From positions 3,224,001 to 3,288,000 of the forward strand of contig OY294049.1 in NCBI GenBank assembly GCA_958510825.1: a stretch of DNA of 64,000 nucleotides, read 5' to 3'. Of this stretch, positions 10,522 through 22,449 are shown in pieces. Below the pieces are notes generated by a model. That model was not told where the DNA came from and did not search any database. It worked only from the letters and a program-made list of their open reading frames with translations. The translations under genes were made by a program, and so were the position numbers. This DNA is from Brachypterus glaber (lineage: Eukaryota; Arthropoda; Insecta; Coleoptera; Kateretidae). The stretch's first letter is position 1; each line of letters begins with the position of its first letter.

Positions 10522-11417
10522 TAAAAAATTACTTTCAGTACTATAGTAATGCGGTTTTGTTGATTTTGGAAAACATCTTTCAAATTTAATCATTGCCATA
10601 GATAAGTTAAAATCATTACGCGGATAAAATTATATATTTTTCTCTCTAGATATACCAATATTTATTGACATCTGGATTTACATTATACGTTAATTTGCTA
10701 GGAAGGCGTCGATATGTTTTGCAACTTAGTATCTATAAAAAACAATTAGTCCGTCACTATATTTCCTTATGATCTTATTTTAGTAGCGCAATCATTTATC
10801 TCCCAAACGCTGCTGTCATCTGTCAGTTAAGTTATATTTACTCGATCCAGACTATATTACAATTAAATGAAATAGAACAAAATATAATAAACTCATTAAA
10901 TACGACGCGTGGGCTATATTTAAAACGACTGGGAGCTTGATAGATAATTGACATTATTTTATTTTTCAAAAAAAAAAAAAATACAATCTAAATCTAGATC
11001 ATGAATAAAAAACATAGTCTAAAGTATTTATTTTTAATTTACCGAAAAACAAAATCCTAGTTTTATATCAATGACATTGGCAAAGATTCATAAATTTGAA
11101 GAATAGTTATAGTTTGATATATCAACACATCTGTACAGGGTCATCAAGAAATTAATCTTCGTGATTTGCGAAGGAACAATTTAAATTAAAAAATTCATAG
11201 ATATCAGTTTTGAGTGTACACGGTGTGGTTTTGTGGATTTAAATCAAAAGTTTTGTCACTTCTGATTTTTTTAGTGTTATTTAATTTTTGTTAATGGAAT
11301 GGAAAGAGTTTATTTTTCTAAGCAATTTCGCAAACTATATATATCTTTTTTTTATTTTCATTTGTTATATTTGAAATAAAAGTTGACAACGCGCATTTTT
11401 TAATCCAGCCTGTCGTT

Positions 11418-12205
11418 ATATACCGTTTTTTTTTAACCTGAAACTCAAATATCTCGAATACTATGCATTTTAGAAAAAAAAAATCTGGAACAAAAGTTGT
11501 TTATTTTAATGGGGAAACAAAATGGGTATTTATTTTTTTACGAATATTTACGCTTTCAAGGTCATTTTAAGGCAAAAAAATTAAAATGTTTTGTAAAAAA
11601 CTTTTATTGATCAGACTTTTACTTGCAGAGATAACACAGCCACACCAAATCAAAAAAGTTGGATCTCCGACGGACTCGACTATGTATTTTGAGCCGCTGA
11701 ATCCAAATCTGAGGTCGTAATTTAAAAGTTAGCTCCCATTTTCAACATAAGCTTAAAAAACATACTTTTCGCAATCAAAAAACATACTTTTCGCAATCAA
11801 AAAACATACTTTTCGTAATGATATGTTTTTTGAGGTTATTTTGAAAATGGGAGCGAACTTTCAAATTCCAACCTCAGATTCGGATTCAGCGGCTCCAAAT
11901 ACATAGAGATCGATTAGTGGAGTCCGTCGAAGATCCAACTTTATGTATGGCTGTATTATAACTAAAAGTCCGATCAAAAAAAGTTTTCTACAATTTTTTT
12001 ATTTTTTTGAGGAGAATTAATTAGCAGTAAAAAATATATATTTCTATTTAAACAAACAAATTTGACCTTGAAATGACAAAAAAACAAATACGCCATTTTG
12101 TTTCCCCCTTTAAAATAAACAACTTTTGTCCTACAATTTTTTTCTGAAATGCATAGTATTTGAGATATTTGAAAGTTTCAGGCTAAAAAAAGACACCTGG
12201 TATAC
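11418..12205. mobile_element. Large foldback element with a central 22-base tandem repeat
   Basis: Arms of about 350 bases pair from ACTCAAATATCTCGAATACT on the left with its complement near 12150. They continue through the TCAAGGTCA block (11556-11564 and 12063-12071) and the CGCTGAATCCAAATCTGAGG block. The centre (11755-11820) is three copies of a 22-base unit containing AACATACTTTTCG. The same CTGAATCC / CCGAATCTGA words occur in foldbacks at 26896-27160 and 48957-49778. Confidence 0.8.
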
Positions 12206-12639
12206 ATATTTATACATGTAAACATTTTAATTTTTTTATAATACGCGCAAAGATTTCGATACAATCTGCAGATATTTCAATAAAAGTGGCTCTAACTTAA
12301 ACCAAAACGAATTTAATTTTATTGTGCTCTTGGCCATTAGAAAAATTTTGCTGGAAATTTCTCTATAAAATTTTGGCGCTAATTTCAAATTATATTAAAT
12401 TTTTAAAATTCTTAACAGGTTACAATGGCAGCATTAATTAAAAATGCGAATTGCCAACTTTGAATTTAAATATTTTAGAAACAAATCAAATTAAAAAAAT
12501 ATATTTTGCAAAATTGTTTAAAAAATTAACTCTTTCAACCTCAAAATTATGAACTCCCAAACTTGGGCAAAATTTAAATTTCCTGAATATAAAATGTAAT
12601 ACTTCTCAAAAACTACACAGTGTAACTAAATTTTAAGAA

Positions 12640-13500
12640 AAGATATGGATTCAGCAGCTCAAAATCTATAAGAAAGGTTGTTTTTATTAGGTCAAAGATG
12701 AATCCTTGTTCCTTGGTAAAAGTGTTAAATTTAAGACGATGCTGCATAAAAAGCCATCTAACGACTTTTTAAATGCATAAAACACACCACAGAATCATAA
12801 TCAGAAAAAAACATCGGAGTTGCTAGACCTTTTAGGTGAAACTTTTTAAAACTAGCCGTGAAGGACTTTCGTTTTTTTTAAAGGACTTTTTTAATAAATA
12901 TTTTTAATTTCTGAATGGGTGGTCGATCTGTTACGGAACGTCCCGTATAGATAAAATCTAGGATTCTTAGTATACTTGTTTTATAAAACAATGCAAATAT
13001 TTAATGCCGCTATGAATCAAACGTCAAATTATTGACAGAGCTGTCATAAAACAATAATATTTCGACTCGCGGCCTACTCTACTTTTTATTCTTGTTTGTT
13101 TATCGAATGTAAAAATATGGAGCCAATAAAGTATAAATCATAAATTTAAATATATGTATAAATCACTTCGTGGCCGTTATAGTATAATTAATCATTTTAT
13201 TACGTTCAATATTATTATTTTAATGTTTATAAATTAAACAACTTATACAGTGCGGTCCAAAAGTCATCCCCACCCCCGTATCACTTTTCTCTCTTGTGAA
13301 TAAGTTAAGATATAAACGTCAAATTTGAAACACGTAAAAAAGAAAACATAAACCTAGGTGTAATGGTTTGGTAAAAATTATCCAATCGACATTTAAAACA
13401 ACTCTATGACGGGTGCACAAACCGGACTTGAGCGGATGAAATGCTAAAACATTTTATTAGCGAAGAGAGTAGAGAATGAAATCTTATGTTAACATAATAT
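12640..13500. other. Intron with repeat-end fragments only
   Basis: No coding sequence seen. ACGGAACGTCCCGTAT (12934-12949) and ACAGTGCGGTCCAAAAGT (13248-13265) look like transposon terminal sequences without visible partners in this interval. Confidence 0.3.
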
Positions 13501-13517
13501 TATATTATATCTGTTGG

Positions 13518-13760
13518 TTGGTTCTAAAAGGGCCAATGTCTCTTTTTTCTACTTTTTAGTTATACCGCCGAACTAATTTTTTTTTCAGATCTATATAACC
13601 TAAAAAAGCCAATGTCAGTGGTTGTGAGATAAATGTAGACTTTAAGCGACAAGGGTCGGCGTGTGTTTTCAATAAACATTTCTGTTAAACTGCTAAAACT
13701 GCCAATGTTTGACTTATTGTATCCGTTCAAAGTTTTTGACATTTGCCCTTTTAGAACCAA
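13518..13760. mobile_element. MITE with 22-base TIRs
   Basis: The left end TTGGTTCTAAAAGGGCCAAT and the right end, its complement with one change, bound 243 bases. The interior has repeated GCCAATGTC and CATTTCTG words. The 98-codon frame across it on the minus strand has no recognisable domain and is treated as chance. Confidence 0.7.
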
Positions 13761-15037
13761 GCCACACTGTGGCTGCCACAGATATATGTTACGGTTAATG
13801 TTAACATTCCGGTCAATGACGTCAATGTTACATTGACAATGTATAGCTGGTGTCACATTTATAGTAGAATGTTTACATTTAAAACAGATTAATGTGGGAC
13901 AGGGACGTAATTAAAATTTATTATATTAAATACGTATTTATCTTATTTAGCTCGAATCACACAACACAAATAAAATAAATTAAAGCCGGTCCAGTAAATA
14001 TTTATTGCTACAAATACCTTGTGGGTTTGGCTAAATCTTTTGTGAAATATGATTGTATAGGCTCGAACGTTAATTGGCTAGAATCAGTTTATGTGGACTG
14101 GATGAAAGTACATTAGTTTAAATGAGTCTAAAATTATGCAACGTCCTGATTGGATGAACAGTTTGACACGTGCCAGATAAAAATAATTGCTGTTAAAAAA
14201 AATCTCTTATAACTCTGACAGCGACTATAATATTAAATTTTCTTTTATGAGGGGCTAGATCGTTTTTAGCCACCACATTCTATTTTATTTTTATTTTTAC
14301 ATAATGTTGACAACATTTACCGGGCATTGTCGACACTGTAAATTACCCTCCTTTCATGTCGTTGGGTAAAAAGGTTGTAACCTATACACAATATGACTAA
14401 GAGGTAAATACCTAGAATATTGTTTTCGAATCTAGTTTACAAATATTTATGTAGCTAATAACTTTTGTTAAAATCTATAGATAATAGCTTTTTGATATTT
14501 TATGGCATTTTAAAAATACAGTATAGAAACAAGTTCTTTTATTATTCCGAAACAAAAACTAAAAGTTATTTGTGGTAATTATAGATATAGCTCAAGTTTG
14601 AAGATTTTAAAAAATGTTTCGCCACTGAGAATGCCTCCTCTTAATTAAATTTACACCACAATAAGCTTTAAGAGCTAAATTTAATCTTGAACACAAAGAT
14701 GTTTTTACGATTTGCTTTCTTGGATATCAGTTTATAGCATATGATTTAAATTTTTATTAACGCAAGGTAGTAAATCATTTGCCAGACATTTCGGTCAGTC
14801 AATGTTTAAGCCTGACTGCTGTATGGAAAAACACAGTATGCATGTATAAGTTTTTGAGTATTTCTATAGGTATTTTCTTTTTTAGTAATTTTTTTACTAC
14901 TATCTAAGAATCTTCTAAACAATACACCATAAAAGAGTAAAAAATATAAAATATTAAAAGTTTATTTAATCAAAGTAATGTTTTCTTAAAATATGGAGTT
15001 TATCGGACTTTTTTTATATATTTTTTTATTTTAATAA

Positions 15038-15260
15038 ATGTTTTTTTTTTCAAATAACTTTTTTCTGAAATTTTCATATCGATCGGACATATCGTTTTTG
15101 AGTTATCTTTGGGACATAAAACGTGACACACGGAGATACAGACAGACGGATTTTTTGGAAGTTTTTCAGAATTTAATAAAAAACATTTGTATAAAAAAAT
15201 TGATCTTGGGTAATCTTTTAGTGTGTTTTAGGTGAGAATAAAATAAAGCAAATATCTCAA
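15038..15260. repeat. Interspersed repeat with GACAGACGGA end (fragment)
   Basis: It contains TTTTCATATCGATCGGAC, GAGTTATCTTTGGGAC and ACAGACAGACGGATT. The same order of words occurs at 17650-17850 (plus) and, reversed, at 48575-48760. The repeat is non-coding, and short ORFs across it are not conserved between copies. Confidence 0.55.
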
Positions 15261-15417
15261 TTTCTGAGTCGATATTTTTCACATACCGTGTTTTTCAATG
15301 GCAGAGTTGTGCTTCGTATTATTTTTTCTGTTCGATTTTTATATTCTTTTTTTAAACTATTTTAATGTTTTTGGGTAAATCACATGTATTGGTTTTATGT
15401 TTTTTATAATAACAATG

Positions 15418-15438
15418 TTATTATTATTATTATTATTA
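15418..15438. repeat. (TTA)n microsatellite
   Basis: Seven consecutive TTA/ATT units, preceded by a short AATAACAATGTTATT palindrome. Confidence 0.85.
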
Positions 15439-15974
15439 GGTTTTAAATGAACCTATTTCCAAGAACCAATAAGATTTCCCTAGCTTTCGGTACAGTTCAA
15501 AGATATAGTTTTTAATCCCTTCGCTCCGGAATTGCTTTCTTTGAATTTCAGATTTTTTTTTGTGTATATGAAATAAAATGATATCAAAAGTACGAGACAA
15601 ATGAAATTTATTTTTTTAAATGTTCTTTTACAATAAATAAGTGGGATATATTTGTCCCCATTTAACATAATAAGTGCACAAAAAAACAGTTAGTGTGTCA
15701 AATAAAAAAAAAATCGGATTCTTATGCCAAACACTATTCTCAATAAGAATGAGGGACAATTTCATTTTAGTTCGAGTGTCGATTTTTTCAAAAAGTCCAA
15801 AAGTCCAAATGTTCATAAATCTTCACCGAACTACTTAAGACCGACTTGACAGGTAGAAATTTCTAGCACCCCCGTCCGCAACGGAAAATTTTTTTTTCGC
15901 CATTTTAGTCTCAAATTTGGTAAACCCATGTTTTTTGTATACCAACTTTGAAGAAAAAATAGGGAATAAAATTA

Positions 15975-16008
15975 ATTTGACCTTGAGATTGAATTTTCAA
16001 GGTCAAGG
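15975..16008. other. Inverted pair of TCAAGGTCA sites
   Basis: TGACCTTGA at 15978-15986 and TCAAGGTCA at 15997-16005 form a perfect inverted pair around 10 bases. TCAAGGTCA is the extended half-site bound by monomeric nuclear receptors of the FTZ-F1/ERR type. Binding is inference only, and the flanking sequence looks repeat-derived. Confidence 0.4.
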
Positions 16009-16156
16009 GTTGCTCTAGGATTTTTTTACCATTTTTTCCTTATTCAACACGCCAAATTTTGCTTAAAAAACATATTGATATGCGCAAGGTGGTACCATCC
16101 ACGCTCTCTAAAGGTTAAATACGTATTTAATTCCAATGTCATAACAAACGCTACTA

Positions 16157-16209
16157 ATTCTGCCGTCCTAAGACAAGAACTAGGACATCTTGTCTTAGGG
16201 CGGCAGAAT
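16157..16209. other. Strong 22-bp hairpin near a retn 5' splice site
   Basis: Arms at 16157-16178 and 16188-16209 (core CTGCCGTCCTAAGACAAG) pair over 22 bases with one mismatch around a 9-base loop. In retn pre-mRNA the stem begins 38 nucleotides downstream of the 5' splice site of the 16248-16431 exon. Its GC content is well above the surrounding intron. Confidence 0.85.
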
Positions 16210-16247
16210 AAAGGAGGCTTCCGAACCACTAATATTATTTTACTTAC

Positions 16248-16431
16248 TGTGTTCGTAATGTGAATGCTGCTGAAGTGATGGATGAGGGTAAATGAAGTCC
16301 TTTGATAATTTCTTGCCACAGTTTCTTATTAATAACATCAACTAAACCTCCTCTTGCAATTACTAAATTGTACAATTCGTATAAATCTAACACCGATTTC
16401 GCCATTATAGGCAGTCTATTGATTGGAGTCC
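16248..16431 (-). CDS. retn: retained/dead ringer, ARID core exon
   Basis: The acceptor CTGTTTTAG precedes GGACTCC; the first two bases finish a glycine codon from the exon at 54189-54261. The donor is CA|GTAAGTA (intron begins at 16247). The 60 complete codons read TPINRLPIMAKSVLDLYELY, NLVIARGGLVDVINKKLW, QEIIKGLHLPSSITSAAFT and LRT, the central helices of the ARID DNA-binding domain. The LVxxRGGL, VINKKLW and LPxSITSAAFTLRTQY motifs are diagnostic of the ARID3/Dead ringer group. All expected residues are present, with no frame breaks. The exon is squeezed between an intronic hairpin (16157-16209) and a GC-rich repeat insertion (from about 16490). Confidence 0.98.
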
Positions 16432-16489
16432 CTAAAACAGAAAAGAAAATTGTGTTAAAAAACTTCGTAGTGTAAGTAATAGTTATTTA

Positions 16490-16870
16490 CAGGCACGGAC
16501 TGGCCAGGTCGGCTAGTCGGTGATCGCCGAGGGCCCCTGGCTCAAGGGGGCTCCAAAAAATTGGTTCATATTTTCTATTACTCAGGTATTTTACTTTCTC
16601 CAAGAAAAGTCTTGCGTTAGTAAAAAAAAAACGAAAAATTTTTATTGCTTTTTTACGTTTCTGGACTTTTTGATGTTAAATGTATTGCAAATCCAAGAGC
16701 GTACTTCGAATGGCAAGGCCGCTGGGCCGCATAAGAGGCTCGGGACCCACCTAAAGTTTACAACGGCCGACCCCTCGCGCCCTTCGCTGGCCCAACATGT
16801 GACAAAATTACATTTTTCGAACCTGATGTTGTAGAAACCTGAAAATCGACGAAACCAGAAAATGTATTGC
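16490..16870. mobile_element. GC-rich interspersed repeat upstream of the ARID exon
   Basis: It begins ACAGGCACGGACTGGCCAGG and includes CGCCGAGGGCCCC and, near 16720-16800, TGGGCCGCATAAGAG and GACCCCTCGCGCCC. This GC-rich, rearranged segment stands out from the AT-rich intron. It begins about 60 bases upstream of the ARID exon's 3' splice site. Several short ORFs cross it on both strands, none with a domain. The family is not identified. Confidence 0.5.
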
Positions 16871-17509
16871 ATAAGCTACCATTATGGCTATACATGCTAA
16901 TAATAATCTTGTTTGTTTGTATGTTTAAACACACAATAATAATAATCTGTATTTTATTAAAATCCAGCCATGTCACGATTTTCTGGACTAGATTAAAAAT
17001 AAGTAAAGTTACAGGTGCGTTTGTATTTTTTTTAAACAAAAAATATTCAATTTTTATAGTAAATGAAGTGGAAATTCGTTTTTTATTTTACTATCAACAT
17101 TAAAAAAAAAAAACAAAAAAAAAATTAAATTTATTTCACTAATACAGCAAGATGTGTCTAAAGTGAACCTAGAGGCTTCCGCATATGAGCCGTGTAAAAT
17201 TATGAAAACATACTAGTGAGGAAAAGAGAAACATATGAGTAAACAATCACTTACATTGATTAAACTGTAAACAAAGTGTTGGATAACAAAATGTAAATAA
17301 ATATTTTTTAGGTATTTGCAGTTTTGGCGAAGGCGCTAGCATTGACTTAATTACACTGTCCAAAAACTTGGTATTTACATAAGAATAGGTGGGCCTAAAA
17401 CCCAGCACAGACAACTTTTTTTGACTGATGCTACGCATTCCATTATATAGGTACTATTCACAGTAACTGTATATTGCATTTTCCGAAATATAGGTCTATT
17501 TTTTATTTT

Positions 17510-17880
17510 TTTTTTCCAAAAAACGAAAAAATTTTGAAAAAAAATATATATATACCCCGCATAACTTTTTTGTATTTGGGAGGATTATTTTCAAAATTGG
17601 TAGAATTGATCCTTACAATAAAGGTAATTTTTCCTGTAAAATTTTTTCAGCTTTTTCCGATTATTTAAAAAGTTTAACACCCCGTAACTTTTTGTTTTTG
17701 GGGGGATTACTTTTAAAAACAATATTGATCTTCCCCTCATAGAACTTGATGTTTCCTGAAAATTTCAAGTCGATCGGATTATTCGCTCTTGAGTTACCGT
17801 GTCTAAAAAAACCATGGCATCGGACAGACGGATGCTCGGACGGTTTCTTATTTATGAATGAAACTCATTTGTATCCAAGA
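17510..17880. repeat. Interspersed repeat ending in CGGACAGACGGA
   Basis: It carries two copies of an AACTTTTT-GTATTTGGGAGGATTA / AACTTTTTGTTTTTGGGGGGATTA-like block. TCAAGTCGATCGGATTATTC, GAGTTACCGTGTC and CATCGGACAGACGGATGC follow. It is reverse-homologous to 48575-48760. Non-coding. Confidence 0.65.
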
Positions 17881-17899
17881 ATTTTTTGTCTAGGACGTC

Positions 17900-18390
17900 T
17901 TTTGGTGACTTTGGGAAATTGGCAACGACCGTATAATACTATTCTAAAGTTTATTTATTTTAAACCTTGTAAACAATCTAGAAATTACCATAGCAACTTA
18001 AGATACGCATGCGTCGTAAGCGAAATGACTAGGCCCAATTTACACAAGCGTAAAACGTTTGGAACCTAACGTTATTAATTCTATAAAATAGTTACGCCAT
18101 TCTCGTAGGTGAAGCGAAGGTGTAACATGTTATACATTTAAGGAAAAAATTAAAAATGGCGTAAGTTTTTCGCGCCAGCTGCATCAAGTAATTTATGTAA
18201 AAATGTGTTTGTTAAGAAAATATTATTAAATCTACAATCATTGTAACTTTTGATATTGATTTTACAATGGAACGTTAGTATATGTGATGTAATTTAGTGG
18301 TTGTATCTGGATTAGGGTTATCCACATGTTTTTGAGGTTATGATAGAAGAAATTTTATTTATTTGAAACAATTATAACACTTGTAACTGG
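17900..18390. other. Intronic stretch, nothing recognised
   Basis: Ordinary intron sequence without a supported gene. The 107-codon frame at 17746-18069 starts inside the preceding repeat and has no recognisable domain. Confidence 0.35.
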
Positions 18391-18630
18391 TCAAAAAGGA
18401 CGAAGTTCAAGACCATAAATGACCAAAAGGTCATAATTAATGAAGAGAAGAAGAAATAAACAGTTAAGAAGTATTACAGAAGACCGGGCCAAAAGAAAGC
18501 GATGCATCGCTTTCCATGCGATGGTATGGTAACAACCAGGCGAACCATCTGCAGAAACTAACAAGAGAGCACCGAGCTGGCCAATTGACAAAGGCAAAGG
18601 CCAAAAATAAAGAGAGAGAGAGAGAAAATA
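18391..18630. other. Unusual GC-balanced segment ending in (GA)n
   Basis: Segment with GACCGGGCCAAAAGAAAGCG, a perfect AAGCGATGCATCGCTT palindrome (18498-18513) and GCACCGAGCTGGCC, ending in AAAGAGAGAGAGAGAGA at 18609-18627. Its composition differs from the flanks, and the 3' simple repeat would fit the tail of a retroelement. No protein domain could be identified on either strand. Confidence 0.35.
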
Positions 18631-21590
18631 GTTACGTCAAAATTCACAAATTATGCTTAAAATCGTCAAATTTTTGCGAAACGAATTGAGGGGCAGCCTT
18701 TAGTTGAATTTAAGCATCCACTTTCTCTCAAAAATAAGGATTATCAAGTCTATTAAGAAAAATAAATGATTTTCTAATTAACTAACATTTCATACTTTTT
18801 ATCGTAAAAACCTACACAATTCTCATGAAAAATTGTAAAAATTATGTGAAATGAGAAGTATTTATTGGTTTGGTTCATACAAAATCATTCATAAAATAGA
18901 AAAGTTTTTCTTGGTTATATTGACATTCGAAACAAGCCACATGCTTCAGTGTAAATCGGACTTTTTGGAGTATTTAGCGGCAAATTTAAAATAACTATAC
19001 CTTAAAAAGTAAACTTTAGCGCTCTTATAATAAGGTAATCGTGAAATGGTTAAGACGAAATCAGCCTGTTTTTTGTCTCGACAAACGACAATCTATGGAT
19101 AATAATACTTTTATTCTATTTCTAAATGAGAAATTATGAAATTGAATACTTTTTATTTACAGATGAATAATAATTGAGTTAAATATTGACATTTATACGG
19201 AACAAATAATATTAATTATTAAATAAATTTATCTTTATTGAATAAAAAACTAAGTAACGGAATGTATGGGTGTGAAAGATACATCCTTTATCGTTGCTTA
19301 CAACAATTAATACATATTTAATTGTAGGTATGTAATATATGTAATATTTTTTTAACTGTCGCCTAACAACACATTTAACCTATAAAGTAAAAAAAAATTG
19401 AAAAAATATTGACAATTTTGTTGCTATACTACCGATATTACAAAAAGCAATCCCAACCGAGAAAAAAGCTAAAAACCCTACCGTAGAGAAACAGAAACAG
19501 TTTAACAGTACCTACACACAGAAAATTTTGTTGTATTTTTAAAACTGAATATTATTTGTTAATACAATATTTTTATTTATATCGCCACCATTGGTATTTA
19601 ATACTTTACTTGTGTTATTAAATACTACAATGTGTATATTGTATACAATATGTTGTCACACTAACGTAGAGAACGTGCTGGTTTGGATGTTAAAGATTGA
19701 AACACACAATTACACACTGACAAAATAATCGATAAATGACAATGTTTCATATTACAGAAAAATATGTTTTTTAAATTGATAGAAATATTTTTTGAATTTT
19801 TTATTTTTTAACCCCTTTAAAGGGGTTGATTACACCCCTTCTATAGGGGTAGTTTTGTCTACGACTTTACAATCACTTTAGAATAATCAATGAATTTACA
19901 TAAGTAACAATATTAACTACTAAAATAATAAACAATAAATCTTTTCCCCGCACGTGCGTTATACTAAATAACCCTTTGTTTAAGGGGATATTTAGTTTCT
20001 CGAACAATAAATCTTGCTTTTTGCGCAAGTTCATGACCAGGTAAAAATTTTGAGCATTCATACATTACATTTTATTAACTCCAATCGAGGTTACAGGTGT
20101 TGGAAAAAACAGGCTAAAAAACCTCTTTTTTGCGGTCACTAGTATTAAAATTACAATGACATTTTTTCAGTGTACTAATATATTTTTGACGAAGTTTCTT
20201 TTTGACGACCCTGTATGTTTTTGATTAATAATGTTTATTTGATCTCTTGATATAAAATGTTTTATTTTGGCTATTTGAGTTGTAATACAAGAAGACAATA
20301 TGACAGTTAAGAGTAGTTGGTAAGTTGCCAACTTGTTTATAAATTCAAAATGTTATTTGACATAACATGTCTGCCTCAGATATTTCGATTAAAAATATTT
20401 GTATTTAGATTTTTTTTTATTAACTGGCAACGAAAAAATATATGGTGTTTTGTTACAGTGTTGTATACTGATTTTTTTATTGCCCACTTAATTTATATGT
20501 AAATTTATTGTTTTTTTAGGTCTTTTAACTAAATTTATAGTTAATTATGTCGTGTTGTATTTTTTTTTATAATATATAATATAAACTGGGACTATCTTGA
20601 CTAAAATGAACTTTAAATGCTGTTTTCTGATTGGTGTAAGTGGCCCCATATCCTAATATGGCCTTTCCTCTTCAACCCATTCTTTTGTCCGTGCCAAAAA
20701 TATTGTAATCAAGTACTGGAGCAGAAATCATTTTTATGACTAATCATAACATAATTTATTAAAAAAAAATTATGTATTATAATGTATACTTAATAACAAA
20801 TTTTACTATTTAAACCAAATAAATGTTTTGTCACAGAAAACTAATGAAAATCAATTATTTCCAAGCATTTTCCTCTTCACTCCATATTATACCAAGGAGA
20901 ACCGTTTACTTCCTAAGTAAATAACTAAATTATAATTATCTATAAACGATATCGGTTTGGCAAATTACAAATTTTATTGCTACTGAGAAAAAAAATCACT
21001 ATGTATATTTTTATTATTGTAGGTATATTGAGTGGTAAACTCTTCCTTAAATTATACAGTATATCAACTAGAAGCAATTACTTCTTAGGTGAGCACAAGG
21101 TAATAAAACTAGTCGTAGTAAAATGTTGATAACCGTGTAAGTAAGAGGCAACAAAGTGTAGTAATTGTAGTAGTAAATAAAGTAAATAGGGAGGAAAAAA
21201 ACCCGACCACTCATCAAAGCAAAGTGTAACAATTTACTATGTCAGACGTCTTTGATCAAATGTATTGAGAGGGCGAAAGAAAAAATAAACTCTACAACAA
21301 ATGATACATAAAACACAAACGCTTTCATGTATTATATACCGCCTGTATTAGAGGTCGTAAAAGTATACGGTTTGTACCATCAAGTGCCACATTGAAACTA
21401 TAAGTTATACATTGTGACATTTATGAATTAAAACGTCCATAATACAATAAGTCTGGCGATAAAAATATACTTTTATTTCGCGTTACATAAAATATTAAAA
21501 AAAAAACACAAGGTCTTAAAATCGACTAGCAGCTAAAATGGACAGCTCCTAGTTTCGGTGCTTCATAACTAAGGGAACGTTCAAGTGTTA
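18630..21590. other. Long intron stretch without recognised features
   Basis: AT-rich sequence with no supported gene or RNA. Only a perfect AACCCCTTTAAAGGGGTT palindrome at 19810-19827 stands out. Short ORFs here look like chance frames. Confidence 0.4.
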
Positions 21591-21594
21591 CGTA

Positions 21595-21788
21595 ACGCAA
21601 ATTGTACCAAAATTCATACACTTCATACTCCGTTTCTCGCGTTATTAAAGGCTTTTGAGATCTCATGTTTTAGCTACCCCCCAAATAGGGAGTGTGTTTG
21701 GGGGGTAGCCAAAATATAAAATCTCAACAGCCTTTAATAAAGCGGGCACTGGGGTATGAAGTGTAAGAATTTTGGTACAATTTTGCGT
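21595..21788. mobile_element. Compact foldback with about 90-base arms
   Basis: ACGCAAATTGTACCAAAATT on the left pairs with its complement at 21770-21788. The arms continue through CACTTCATACTCCG, TTAAAGGCTTTTGAGAT and TAGCTACCCCCCA to a loop of about 15 bases (AATAGGGAGTGTGTT). Its TTACGTAACGCAAA flank recalls the MITE at 50576-50820 and a fragment at 46785. Confidence 0.8.
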
Positions 21789-22449
21789 TTATTATTTTGC
21801 TATTGTAATATTTAACCTATCAGAAATATCGAATTATTTTTCGTTTTAAGAAAAAAGTTCTGTCAATATTTAATTTGGTTAAAGATAAATTATCCTAAAC
21901 CTGACATTTTGTGGCTCGCCTGTGGTTTTCTGATTCGCTATGCTTCTCAGTACAGTGTCTTTCTTAATGTGTCGCTTTTTGTCAAGAAACAAAAACCTAA
22001 CATTAAGGTACTCTACTTTTTAGATTTCTACATAGACGTCACAAAATGCATTACTTTTGCTCCTTAGAGGTGAGCCAACCATTGCCAAGTTCCTAATATT
22101 GCCACCCCCCCCCCTCTTAAACTTGTTAGTTCGCCCTCTGTGTCATAAATAACACTTTTATATGGAAAAGATGCATGTTAATATAATGTTTCTGTATCCA
22201 GTTGGTAATGGTGGACACAAAAACTCATTTCGTTCTTGGTGCTCTTCCACTATAACTATCGCAGGCTGGGTAGCAACGATTACTGCAGAGCAAAAGCGTA
22301 AAACAAACATGTACTTTCTTGTCCCATATTGTGTTTTAGTCAATAAAGAAGCGAAAATATAATTTTTTTGAGATTGTTGTCCAAGTAGCTGTGTTCCTAA
22401 TACTGCCATGCGAAGTAGTTGACAATTAAAAAATGACAAAAACAAAAAA

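Noticed and set aside
16044..16319. 91-codon minus-strand frame over the ARID exon region
   Set aside because: It is in a different frame from the ARID reading and runs through the intronic hairpin. The true exon is 16248-16431.
18391..18597. Possible retrotransposon or foreign insert by composition
   Set aside because: It is distinct from the flanks and ends in (GA)n, but no RT, gag or other motif could be read. Kept only as an unidentified segment.
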